In this document: positions 8,421 through 17,215 of the stretch, one piece after another
Numbering within the stretch: the stretch's first letter is position 1
Layout of the letters: each line of letters starts with the position of its first letter
Assembly (NCBI RefSeq): GCF_016887565.1
Contig: NZ_CP069396.1
Coordinates: 12,506,001 to 12,570,000, forward strand
Origin: Archangium violaceum
GTDB taxonomy: Bacteria; Myxococcota; Myxococcia; Myxococcales; Myxococcaceae
Reading direction: 5' to 3'
DNA length: 64,000 bases
Position numbers and translations under genes: made by a program
Notes under the pieces: model-generated
What the model was told of the DNA's origin: nothing
Databases searched by the model: none
The model's input: the letters and a program-made list of their open reading frames with translations, nothing else

Positions 8421-10232
8421 CTACGGCCACCGCCAGACGGCTGCCACCGGCAACTCCCGTGGCAGTCGAACGGCCCCAGGCTTCGAGCCGGGCAGCTTCC
8501 GCCAGCGCCCCTCCGGCCCGCCCAGGACGATGCACACTGGCAGCTTGCGGCCGTCCGGCAGAAGCGCCTCCGTGTAGCGCCCCAGCACAGCTTGCTCGCC
8601 ATCCCGGTTCTGGATGCCGGGGCCCGTCCAGAGCTTCCCGTATAGGAGGGTGCCGCCGGGCAGTTCCGGGGGAGACCAGTCGCGCTGCACCACACGGCCG
8701 ACGATGGGGCCGTCTCGGTAGCTGCCCTCCTGGTTCGGGTCCCCAGGCTGGTCGATGTCGACGATGGCCTGGAGCGCCATGCCCTCGTTGAGCTTCAGCA
8801 CCTCGAAGGTATTGTGCCGGGCCTCCTCCGGGCAGGCCTCCGGCTCCGGCCTCACCTGGGCGGCGGGGCAACCCAGGCCGGTGGCGGTGCACAGCCACAC
8901 GGCGAGCCACCGGAGGCTCACGTTTCCGCTGGAAGGGGCTGAGTCCTGGGACGTGGTGAGGGCGAGCACGGACGCGGTTCCTTTCTCGAAGCCGACGGAC
9001 GCGGTGGGCTCCGACATGTGGGGCGACGGGAGTGTGGACCGCACCAGCCATGACGCAAGGAACAGGACGGCCAGGAGCGCCAGGCTCACCACGACGAGGT
9101 GCTGCATGCGCCACGTCCGGCGCTCCTTGGGTGGCACCTCCTCTCGGGCCTCCTCCGGCGGTTGTGGTGCCCCTGCAGGAGGACGTGCCTCGTCTGCCTT
9201 GGGCTCGGGGGGAACCCCCTGCTGACGAGACAGCCACTCCTCTTTCTCTTCGGGCGTCGCCTCCACCGGGAACTCCTCGGTGGAGGGGAGAAGGGGCACC
9301 TTCCAGGCCCGGGACGTGCGCTCCTTGCCCGCCACCCACAGGGCCTGCAGCAGCGACTCCGTGCTGGGGTAGCGCGCCTCGGGCTGCTTCTCCAGCAGCT
9401 TCATGGAGATGTCGCTCAGCGCGCGCGGGGCCCGGGGGTTGATGATGTGGGGCGGGGTTGGGCGCACCGTGGAGATGGCCGCCGTCAGCGCCCGGTCCGA
9501 CAGGTGGGGGTCGAAGGGGTGATGATCGCAGAGGCCTTGGTAGAGGATGATGCCCAGGGCGTAGAGGTCCGCCGCCACACCCCCTTCGAAGGGGATGCCG
9601 TGCTTCCAAACCTCACTGCGTGTGTATTCGAGGAGCTCGGGCGGTAGCAGGTGGAACACCCCCAGCGGCACCCCCAGCGTCTCCGCGAAGGTGCCCGGCA
9701 GGCGCACGTTGCCGAAGTCGATGAGAACGACGTGCTCGTCCGTCCGGCGGATAAGGAGATTCTCTGCCTTCAGGTCGCGGTGGTACGCGCCGCGCGAGTG
9801 CAACGCCCCCACGGTACGCACCGCCTCGGAGAAGGCGTCCACCAGCTTCACGGCGTTGGGGTTCGTCTTCCACCGCCACACGTGCCAGTCGTCGCCCTCC
9901 ACCAAATCGGTGACGATGAATGGGTAGCCGTTACCAGGGTGGGGCCAGCAGTCCACCGCGTGCACGCGCACCAAGTTGGGGTGGGGAGAATAGGTGAGCA
10001 GGGCCGCGGCCTCGCGCTCTATCCTCATGGCGGCCTCTTCTCCCGCCGGCTCGCTGCGCTCATCCTCGTCGGAGACAGGGCGCAGGGCCATCTTCATGGA
10101 GAAGAAGCGGCTGCCGCGCTCCACTTTGAAGACTCGGGCGAAACCACCGAGTCCCAGCCGCTCCACAATCCGCCAGGGGCCCACCATGTCGCCGGGCTGC
10201 AGGTTGTCCGGGTGTAGGACTTCCCTCGTCAT
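8421..10232 (-). CDS. membrane-anchored Ser/Thr protein kinase
   Basis: 603 residues. The kinase domain (about 20-290) has a glycine loop GLGGFARV (27-34), the ATP lysine K47, the catalytic loop HRDLKAEN (151-158) and DFG (172-174); the APE motif reads PPE. A Pro/Glu-rich juxtamembrane linker follows, then one transmembrane helix (about 380-400) and a periplasmic domain of about 200 residues with no recognised fold, presumably the sensor. AGGAGG lies about 8 bp before the ATG. The gene starts 12 bp after the DUF2381 gene, and such kinase/DUF2381 pairs recur in myxobacteria, so the two are probably cotranscribed. Confidence 0.9.
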   Translation of the reverse strand: MTREVLHPDNLQPGDMVGPWRIVERLGLGGFARVFKVERGSRFFSMKMALRPVSDEDERSEPAGEEAAMRIEREAAALLTYSPHPNLVRVHAVDCWPHPGNGYPFIVTDLVEGDDWHVWRWKTNPNAVKLVDAFSEAVRTVGALHSRGAYHRDLKAENLLIRRTDEHVVLIDFGNVRLPGTFAETLGVPLGVFHLLPPELLEYTRSEVWKHGIPFEGGVAADLYALGIILYQGLCDHHPFDPHLSDRALTAAISTVRPTPPHIINPRAPRALSDISMKLLEKQPEARYPSTESLLQALWVAGKERTSRAWKVPLLPSTEEFPVEATPEEKEEWLSRQQGVPPEPKADEARPPAGAPQPPEEAREEVPPKERRTWRMQHLVVVSLALLAVLFLASWLVRSTLPSPHMSEPTASVGFEKGTASVLALTTSQDSAPSSGNVSLRWLAVWLCTATGLGCPAAQVRPEPEACPEEARHNTFEVLKLNEGMALQAIVDIDQPGDPNQEGSYRDGPIVGRVVQRDWSPPELPGGTLLYGKLWTGPGIQNRDGEQAVLGRYTEALLPDGRKLPVCIVLGGPEGRWRKLPGSKPGAVRLPRELPVAAVWRWP

Positions 10233-10244
10233 GGGACGGCCCTC

Positions 10245-11135
10245 CTAAAGCTCGACCGCGGTAATGGGAAGGAGCCGCCCGCCCTCGGCGTCCACGAGTT
10301 CCAGCTGGAAGTGGCCCTCAGTGGAGGCGGGCGGCTCCACCAGCACCGCCACCAGGGCGGACTCCCCCGCCTGGAGCTGCGGCTTCTCAAGGTGCACGGA
10401 GAGCACCTTCACCGGGGTGCCCTTCGTGCTGGTGAGCCGGGCCGTACCTGGCGCCCATGCCGGCTGTCCGGGAAGGTTGCGTATGCGGACAGTCACCATG
10501 GCCCAGCGAGTGGCCCGGTAGCCGGTGCCACGCCCTGGCTCCAGGCCCCCCTTGTAGCCAGGGGCCGCGCTCCCCCAGAAGGGCTTGGCCCGGACGTCCT
10601 TCGAGTCCAGCAGCCCCGAGAACGCGAGGGCGGGCAGCCCGCTCTGCGCGCACTGGCCTTTCAGGGCGGCGAGCTCGGCTTCCACGTGGGACAGCCGCGC
10701 TTCCAGCCCCTCGACGGTGCGCGGGCGGCGCACCACCTCCACCTCCTTGTCCACCAGCGTGGGGTGGGAAAAGAGCGCGAAGGTGGCGTACACCGGGGTG
10801 CCGCCGTCCTTGTAGCGCACCCGCAGGATGAGTCGCTCTCCGGGGGCCGGCTCGACGGAGGGCTCGAGCGCGAGGGTGAACTCCCCCGGATCCACCAGCT
10901 TGAAGCGCGTCGCCCGCCCCTCTACCTCCACCGAGGCCCTGTCGATGGGGGCACCGAAGCGGAAGATGGTGAGGGTGTTGGCCGCCACCCGCACCTCTGG
11001 CACGGGCTCACCGGGGCCGGGGACGACGACTTGCCGCTCCTGGCGCTCGCGGACGGAGGGCTGAGTCTGGGCCGCCGCCGTCGTTGCTAGAGGCAGGGTG
11101 AGGAGAACCAGGAGAAGGGGTGATGGTAGTGCCAC
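10245..11135 (-). CDS. DUF2381 family exported protein
   Basis: 296 residues from a GTG start with GAGG about 9 bp upstream. A signal peptide (residues 1-22, ending TTAAAQ) is followed by a beta-rich domain with motifs such as RVAANTLTIFRF and RLILRVRYKDG, a short coiled-coil-like segment around residue 150 (EARLSHVEAELAALKGQ), then a second beta-rich part. This layout matches the myxobacterial paralogous family TIGR02268/DUF2381, whose role is unknown. It is the first gene of a two-gene operon with the Ser/Thr kinase, so it may act as the kinase's extracytoplasmic partner (inference). Confidence 0.85.
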   Translation of the reverse strand: MALPSPLLLVLLTLPLATTAAAQTQPSVRERQERQVVVPGPGEPVPEVRVAANTLTIFRFGAPIDRASVEVEGRATRFKLVDPGEFTLALEPSVEPAPGERLILRVRYKDGGTPVYATFALFSHPTLVDKEVEVVRRPRTVEGLEARLSHVEAELAALKGQCAQSGLPALAFSGLLDSKDVRAKPFWGSAAPGYKGGLEPGRGTGYRATRWAMVTVRIRNLPGQPAWAPGTARLTSTKGTPVKVLSVHLEKPQLQAGESALVAVLVEPPASTEGHFQLELVDAEGGRLLPITAVEL

Positions 11136-11532
11136 TGGGGGTGACCTCGCCGGTCCACCCTAGCAGATGCTTCACGTCAGCCGCCGAGCAATCAAGTGCC
11201 AGTTAGCATGTACCCTCAACTATCTGCGGGCAGGTCGTCGAAGGTGAACTCGGAGGAATGGCGGCAGGTAGCGGGGCCGGTGCGGACAGGAGCGTGTACC
11301 TCCCGGATTCCTGCCGAGCGTTAGACGCGCAGACTTCCGCCTTGAGCGACAGCATCGCTATGTACCAGACCTCAACGCCGAGGAGGGCTACAACGACGTG
11401 GTGAAGGTCGAGTTGCGAGCCCAGGCACGTGCCTCATTCGTGTGTCCGGATCACCGCCAAAGTGTCCTCGCCGCATCTTTCATCGTGCTGGCCTGAGCCT
11501 CACGGGCATCCTGAAGCACATTAAACGTAGCT
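11136..11532. other. gap with a possible coding fragment
   Basis: No complete gene. On the plus strand a frame without a usable start runs from 11272 to a TGA at 11494-11496. From about 11341 it reads like protein (LERQHRYVPDLNAEEGYN..., KVELRAQARASF), so it may be the tail of a deleted gene, but I recognise no family. GC content begins to fall here, marking the left side of an accessory stretch that runs to about 14.5 kb. Confidence 0.3.
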
Positions 11533-12279
11533 CTACGTACGTGGGAGGCCCGCATGTCGATCGTACTCTCGGTGTCCGGGTTGCCAGATACCCACAACGT
11601 GTTTGGCCGGGACATCATCCTTGTAGATAACATTCGCGTAGACATCATCCGCCGAGCGGTGCTCAGCTTGGCGTTGGAGATCAACAAAGAACTCGAAGAT
11701 GTCCGGGTTTGTGGCTGTGTCAGGGCGCCCATAGATGTCGATATCAGCCACGACAATGGAGGGGGTACCGAGAGTACTGATGCGCTTGTCGAGCGTCGGC
11801 CACATCTTCGACTTGTAAAGCGCCTCTCCTCCCCAGGTTGAAAGAAACCTTATGCATGCCTCGATACGGTTGTCGAAGACGATACGCCCAGCAATGAGCC
11901 ACACCTGCTCCATACGACTGCGGTGCTGGCGAGTCGCGAAAACATGGGCTTGTTGCAGTTGCGCCGCCTCCTGTTCAGTAATCACGCCGCTCTGTCGCGC
12001 AGCCTCGATGCGGTCATGCATCAGTGCCTGGGTCAGCCGTCTCAGTCCTTGATTCCTGATCATTTCGACTTCATGGGGGAGAAGGCGAGTGCAATGATAG
12101 GTGCGCAGCAGCGCACGACCCCAGGCTGCTCGGAACGCTCCTTTTCCGGTAAGACTGACTTCGTCGGTGTTCGCAGTGGAGCCACGCCCGGCTGACGCAG
12201 CGTTCAAAATAACCCTCATCACATCATTGGGCAGGGTGCTCATGTGAGCAGGGTCAATGGTTACCACAGGGCGGAGCAT
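11533..12279 (-). CDS. conserved hypothetical protein, possible ART-like fold
   Basis: 248 residues. An ATG at 12279 and another at 12243 are both possible; neither has a clear ribosome site. The core contains RTYHCTRL...EVEMIRNQGLRRL (about residues 58-82), later RFLSTWGGEALY and a strand STLGTPSIVVADIDI. The YHxTR...IxxxGL pattern recalls the first motif of ADP-ribosyltransferase-like folds, but no later catalytic motif is certain, so this is only a suggestion. The gene is alone, of lower GC than its neighbours, and lies next to a transposase relic and an Sll1717-type ATPase, which suggests horizontal transfer and perhaps a defence or toxin role. Confidence 0.55.
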   Translation of the reverse strand: MLRPVVTIDPAHMSTLPNDVMRVILNAASAGRGSTANTDEVSLTGKGAFRAAWGRALLRTYHCTRLLPHEVEMIRNQGLRRLTQALMHDRIEAARQSGVITEQEAAQLQQAHVFATRQHRSRMEQVWLIAGRIVFDNRIEACIRFLSTWGGEALYKSKMWPTLDKRISTLGTPSIVVADIDIYGRPDTATNPDIFEFFVDLQRQAEHRSADDVYANVIYKDDVPAKHVVGIWQPGHREYDRHAGLPRT

Positions 12280-12631
12280 CGAAACGGTGCCTCACGGTAG
12301 GAAACGCTCTGGATGAGCGTTGAAGCTCACTAGCCGTGCCGTCGGAACTGAGCAAGGATGGTGCGAAGAGCCGGGGGGCTGACCTGCTCTCGCCTTGTAC
12401 TGCTCCTGATGCCCACGGGGCGGGTACGCGAGCGGAACTGCGCACTACACTCCCTCCCCATGGCGGGATCTACCATCTTACTGGGTAGCGCTAGCTCTGG
12501 CGACCAGAAAGGTATGTGGAAATCACGGAGAGCGCGTCCGTCCACGTACTTGGGGTGTTGAGTACCACTCTCCATGAAGGAGCGGTTTTCGCCGGGCCCG
12601 CGCCTTCAGGTCTCAGAAAAATGGGTAAGGT
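12280..12631. other. intergenic, no recognisable gene
   Basis: I see no supported gene or RNA. Open frames on both strands here are short and give compositions unlike protein. The stretch separates the orphan gene from the transposase relic and may contain the lost body of the insertion sequence. Confidence 0.4.
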
Positions 12632-12808
12632 CGAAACTTGTTCCGACACCTCGCGTTCTACGAATCGTCTGACACCTTCGGCGGCCTTCGGCGGGAACTG
12701 CTGGAATGGACCCACAGCTACAACGAGCACTGGCTGCTGGAGCGCCACAACTTCCTCTCGCCGAGTCAGGCCCGGCGAGAGCTGATGCAGTCGAAGCAGG
12801 TGGCCTGA
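12632..12808 (+). pseudogene. IS3-type transposase relic (integrase-core C-terminus)
   Basis: A short frame ending in TGA at 12806-12808 encodes the typical end of an IS3-family OrfB: LRRELLEWTHSYNEHWLLER followed by HNFLSPSQARREL. The rve core with its DDE residues is missing upstream, so only the last 55-60 codons survive. About 15 bp past the stop, TGTCTCAACC...GCGGTACA (12824-12848) looks like a terminal inverted repeat of such an element. It marks past insertion activity between the orphan gene and the ATPase. Confidence 0.7.
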
Positions 12809-12973
12809 TTACGACCAACCTAGTGTCTCAACCATCCGGTGCGGTACAGGATGATGCTATCCCGGACCCGATTTCTCGCACTGTGCTGGTGCATGAGGGC
12901 ACCTATATCTCTGGGGCAACAACGGCTGGCCACCCGGCACACATAGTAAGAGACGTTCAGGTCAAGCAGACTC

Positions 12974-14437
12974 CTACACGTCCGCTGGGCGAATACGAAG
13001 AGCATCTCGGTAGCTTGGGTGAATCTCCCAATCTAGGCCGTCATCCATATTGGTGGTAGATGAGAGCAGGTTCGGACGATCTTCGAAGCGAACGAAGCCC
13101 AATGACTCGTCGACCCTTTCGTCGCGTGCGGCGATGAATCCAATTCTAAACAGGAAATTCGCAACCGACAGGCTCCCGTTCAAGGCTGGAGAGCCGTCAA
13201 TCTCTGGAATTCCGACTCTCTTGATTATGCGATCTGTAATATGCTCCAAGAGGGACTTAGTCGAGTACCTCGTTGGTCCGCCTCCGAAGCTTTCGATTAT
13301 TGTGTCAATTGTTGGACATTGATGTCTGTGCTCTTTGCTGATGTCGGAGAGGCGAGCAATGCCGTACTGTCGCAAGCTTGAGCGGAAATGGCCGAATGTA
13401 ATCAAGTCTGACTTCGTGTCGTAAGCTGCTTGGCCCGCGAGCTTGCATAGCTGCGCAGCCCATCTAGGACGACCGGCCGAAAGGATATGTACTGTCCTAA
13501 AGGCTTCGACTTGCCGCTTCCCCCAGGGAAAAGGCTCCTTAAATACAAGACTAAATATATCCCGAGAACTACCCTCCGCCTCAATGCTTGCATACACTGG
13601 GTTGTTCGGATATACGCGCCTGAAATAGCTAATTATCTTGTTCTCAAGGATGCGACCGGTTTCTGTTGTGCTCCAGTGTAGCTCAAGCATGTACTGCTCG
13701 CACTTGTCGAGGGATTCGTCGTGCTGAGCCAGGATTGACCAGACATCAGCTCGAACCGAGGCTCGAATTCTTAGGCCAGTTACTGCGTTGACGAGGTTTC
13801 TGCATGCGCTGAAGAATGTGCTGGTTCGTAATCGTTCTGAAGGTGTGTTCAGGAATGTTGCGTCGACATCGTCAATTAGTAGCCATACCGATATGTCTTC
13901 TTTGCGGGATACACGAGCGAGCAGTGCTTGTGAGTCGGCAGGAACAACTCGCTGTCTGGTGAACTCGATGTCGGCTCCTTTTGCTGATAACCGGTCCACC
14001 AAGGCGCTGATCAGATTTCTATTTCGAAACCCAGCCAATTCTGAGCTCTCAACCAAGGCGATCCGGTCGTCACCAAAGGCGATGTTGAATATGGCTCCGA
14101 GTTCAACGTTGATTCTGGTGCAGATCCGCTGCTGCCACCCATAGATTAGGTCGGCAGGTGATTCGGATTTTGTCTCCTGTGCTGCAACTAAATCTGATGC
14201 TTTGATATAAAGGAGAAGCTCGCCTTGGTTGGCCCGTTGCCGCCGGTAGAGCGTCTCTCTCAGCAGTGCGGACTTCCCCATTCCCTTTCTTGAGCGGACA
14301 AAGGCGACTCTCTGTTCAGGAGAGAAGAATCGCACGAACTCGCCCTTCTCCAAAAAATAGCTGCTCAGGACTTCAGGTGGCTCATCCTCCCCTGCCTCGT
14401 TACCAAAAAGCTCTGGGGCCGCAAGGTCAGTTCGCAT
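12974..14437 (-). CDS. P-loop ATPase, Sll1717-like family
   Basis: 487 residues from the ATG at 14437, with AGGAAGG about 12 bp upstream. The reading frame stays open far upstream, but that part is the out-of-frame tail of the adjacent ELWxxDGT relic. The N-terminus (LFGNEAGEDE, then YFLEKGEFVRFFSPEQRVAF) is characteristic of the family. Walker A is SRKGMGKS (49-56), with Ser in place of the usual first Gly. Walker B is VWLLIDD (184-190). The rest is helical and unassigned. GC content is clearly below that of the flanks, pointing to transfer. Relatives occur as solitary genes or near defence loci; the role is unknown. Confidence 0.75.
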   Translation of the reverse strand: MRTDLAAPELFGNEAGEDEPPEVLSSYFLEKGEFVRFFSPEQRVAFVRSRKGMGKSALLRETLYRRQRANQGELLLYIKASDLVAAQETKSESPADLIYGWQQRICTRINVELGAIFNIAFGDDRIALVESSELAGFRNRNLISALVDRLSAKGADIEFTRQRVVPADSQALLARVSRKEDISVWLLIDDVDATFLNTPSERLRTSTFFSACRNLVNAVTGLRIRASVRADVWSILAQHDESLDKCEQYMLELHWSTTETGRILENKIISYFRRVYPNNPVYASIEAEGSSRDIFSLVFKEPFPWGKRQVEAFRTVHILSAGRPRWAAQLCKLAGQAAYDTKSDLITFGHFRSSLRQYGIARLSDISKEHRHQCPTIDTIIESFGGGPTRYSTKSLLEHITDRIIKRVGIPEIDGSPALNGSLSVANFLFRIGFIAARDERVDESLGFVRFEDRPNLLSSTTNMDDGLDWEIHPSYRDALRIRPADV

Positions 14438-14475
14438 TTGGTTGGCATCCCTTCCTGAGTGGGCTCGGTGCCTGT

Positions 14476-14492
14476 TGCTGCCATAGGCAGCA
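14476..14492. repeat. inverted repeat upstream of the ATPase gene
   Basis: TGCTGCC-ATA-GGCAGCA, perfect 7-bp arms, lies about 40 bp upstream of the ATPase start codon. It is a possible operator or 5'-UTR hairpin. Confidence 0.3.
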
Positions 14493-14600
14493 TAGTCTGG
14501 TGAACGCCCCCTCCTGCAAGGTCGTCTGTCGTCCTCCGTCGCCATGTCGCGTGCTGCCGCCCGTTCCCGTCGGCGAGCGTGTCTTGACAGAAAGGGGACA

Positions 14601-16231
14601 CTACAGCATGCGGTGTTGGGTGCCGTCAGGTACGCCAACACCCGGCGCCTGCCTCCACACCAGGCACAGGTGAAGACGTCCAACCCCGTCGTCCGCTGTG
14701 AAGAAGAGCGTCCCCCCACGCGCGCCGCTCCAGGCTTGTGGAACCACGTATCCGTCTCCGGTGCCACCCGCGCCAGTGTCCTGAGCTGGACCGTGCCGGC
14801 CGCCGTCCCATCGCTCTTCCAGAGCGCCTCGCCGGGGTTGCCATCCGTGGCGACGAAGAAGACCGTTCCCTCAACGACGCCAAGGGGGTGGTGCCGGGAC
14901 TGGGCGCCCCGGGTGCCTGCCCAGACGCCCGTCAGCTCCCGGGTCCCCTTCACGGTCCCGTTCGTCCTCCACGTGAGCCGCGGCATGTCGTTCAGCGAGG
15001 CTCCCGGCTCGTCCACCGGAGCCTCCGGCACGCTGAAGAACAGCGCGCTCCCCACCGGGGCCATGTAGTGGGGCCTCACGTACCAGGGGTTTTCCTCCTC
15101 GGCCCACGTCTTGAGGGCGAGCATTCCAGCGGCGGTGCCGTCGCTGCGCCACAGCCCACGCGTGCCCACGGTGGTCGAGGCGGTGAAGTAGAAGCCACCG
15201 TTCCAGGCGAGGAACTCCTAGGGGGCCGAGCCGTCGGAGCCCGGGACCAGATCTTTCACCCGGCGCGTGCCCGCCGTCGTGCCATCGCTCGTCCACTGTT
15301 CCTGTCCGCCCAGGGCATCGGTGCCAGAGAAATAGAGGGCGCTGCCGAGCGTGGTGAGCGAGCCCACCGCGCCATCGAAGCTCCGGACCAGGACCGGCGC
15401 CGTGCCATCGCTCTTCCAGAGCGACGTGGAGCTCACGAGGAAGAGGGTGCCGTTGACGGCCTCCAGGTCGGCAATCCTGGAGGACTGCGTGGACACGAGG
15501 ACGGTTCCCGCTGGCGTCCCGTCGCTCTTCCACAGGGTCTTGTCCACGGTGAAGAAGAGCGAGCCGCCCACCTGGGTGAAGAGGTGACTCGAGAGATAGG
15601 AGCTGGAATTCACGGGGATCGTCTTGAGGAGCACGGCTCCGGCCCCATCCCGCTTCCACAGCTCCAGGTTGTTCGCGGCGTCCCTCCCGGCGAAGAACAA
15701 GGTGGTGCCCGTGGAGAGCAACTCGGAATCGCAGCCGCAGCTGCCCTGGGGAGCCAGTCGCTGGAGGAGCACGGTGCCTGCCTCGGTGCCATCGCTCTTC
15801 CAGAGCTGCTGCAGATAGCCCTGGTCGTACTGGTAGTAGATGAAGAACACCGTTCCACCCACCTGGGCCATGGTCCCGATCTGGTCTGAGTTACTGGTCC
15901 GGGGCAGGCGCTTCACCAGAACGGTTCCCGCTGGGGTGCCGTCCGTCTTCCAGAGCTCCTACACCGAGAAGCCGTCTGCGCCCCCACTCTGGGCCGCGAA
16001 GAAGACCGTCCCCTGCGCGAGGGTCAGGAACCGGGGCTCCGAGCTCGCCAGTCCAGGTGCGAGGTCCTTCACGAGCGAGGTGCCTGCCTCGGTCCCGTCA
16101 CTTCGCCACAGCTCCGCGCCATGCAGCTCGTCGCTCGCCACGAAGAGCGTCACGCCACCCCCAGGGCCACGGCTCCGGGGAAGAGCTGGGGAAACCGGAC
16201 CCCTCTGGGGGAATGAAGACAGAGGCGGCAT
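14601..16231 (-). pseudogene. ELWxxDGT-repeat (hyalin-like) protein, broken gene
   Basis: Repeated units of the form GTxFFxA...ELWxSDGTxAGT run through three consecutive open segments in one frame: 16231-15962, 15958-15221, and 15217 to about 14715. They are separated only by in-frame TAG codons at 15959-15961 and 15218-15220. Near 14712-14717, in a run of six C (G on the coding strand), the frame shifts; the continuation GGTLFFTADDG lies in the next frame and ends at 14601. The N-terminus has no signal peptide, although the family is exported, so the 5' end is lost too. Such proteins form cell-surface beta-propeller-like folds. Either this is a decayed gene, or the stops and shift need checking as sequence errors. 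Confidence 0.75.
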
Positions 16232-16287
16232 GCGTCTCCCCCATGAGCGCGCCGCGTTCCCCCCTCTGGCTCGCGGCGCTTCCGACG

Positions 16288-16461
16288 TCAGGCTTTAGCG
16301 CCGGTGTGCGTGAGAAGCGCCCGAGCGCTCTCCCCGTACAGCGGGCGGGGAAGATCATGGCCCATTCCTTCTAGCATGAGCAGTCTGGCGCCAGGAATGG
16401 TCTCGGCCAAGGCAACCCCATGCGCGGGAGTCATAGCGGATGACGTAGTGTCCCACGCATA
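16288..16461 (-). pseudogene. alpha/beta-hydrolase C-terminal relic
   Basis: About 57 codons encode a typical end of an alpha/beta hydrolase: TPAHGVALAETIPGARLLML, then GMGHDLP with the family's catalytic His and a normal C-terminus. Everything before it (oxyanion region, nucleophile elbow) is missing. It abuts the truncated 5' end of the ELWxxDGT relic, so a deletion seems to have joined the remains of two genes. Confidence 0.6.
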
Positions 16462-16657
16462 GGGCGGCTTGGGCCTGTGGGCCACTGCGGCCCGGCTCTC
16501 AACACCACGCCAGCTGCGGTGGCCCCTGCGCCGGGGCCCGCTTCGCAGGCCGCGTGGTTGGTTCCACGTGCTCCAAAGTGACCGCTGGCCCGATCGGCCA
16601 ACGGTTTGGCCACAACGGTCATTGCCGCCGGGAGGTGCGCAGGGGAACATTGCCTCC

Positions 16658-17029
16658 ATGAAAATGTTTGCCAACCTCATGGTGGGTCTCGTGGCCCTGC
16701 TGCATGTCGGCTTCATGGTCCTGGAGATGTTCTTCTGGGACCATGATGTGGGCGCGAAGGTATTTGGACTGTCGCGCGAGGTGCTGCATTCCTCGGCGAC
16801 GCTGGCCGCCAACCAGGGGCTCTACAACGGCATCCTGGCCGCGGGCCTGGCCTGGGCGCTGGCCACGGGCAAGCGCGATGTGAAGCTGTTCCTGCTGGGC
16901 TGCGTGGTGGTCGCGGGCATCTTCGGTGCCTTCACCGCCAAGTTGTCGATCCTGTTCACGCAGGCGCTGCCGGCAGTGGTGGCCCTGGTGCTCGTGTTGC
17001 TGTCGACGCCCAAGGCTCAGGCCGCCTGA
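16658..17029 (+). CDS. DUF1304 family membrane protein
   Basis: 123 residues and four predicted transmembrane helices (about 5-25, 48-68, 75-95 and 98-117), matching the full length of the DUF1304 family of small integral membrane proteins. The N-terminal LVALLHVGFMVLEMFFW and the central ANQGLYNGILAAGL are typical of it. The function of the family is not established. It is a stand-alone gene flanked by relics on the left. Confidence 0.85.
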   Translation: MKMFANLMVGLVALLHVGFMVLEMFFWDHDVGAKVFGLSREVLHSSATLAANQGLYNGILAAGLAWALATGKRDVKLFLLGCVVVAGIFGAFTAKLSILFTQALPAVVALVLVLLSTPKAQAA

Positions 17030-17215
17030 GATGCTCGCCGGACACTACGCCGCCGCGTTCGTCGGCAAGGCCGCGGAGCCGAAGCTCCCGCTGTGGCTCC
17101 TGTCACCTGGTCGCGGAGTACATGCCCTACAGTTGGAGCCGCGACCTTCCATGAGGGCGGAGAAGGTCTAGCTTTGACACCGTCTCCGACACCGTCTCCG
17201 GGAGCAGGCCTGGTG

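Noticed and set aside
14438-15169. N-terminal extension of the P-loop ATPase carrying LWRSDGT repeats, as a fusion protein
   Set aside because: The repeats belong to the broken ELWxxDGT gene; a frameshift there reads through by chance into the ATPase, whose family starts at 14437.
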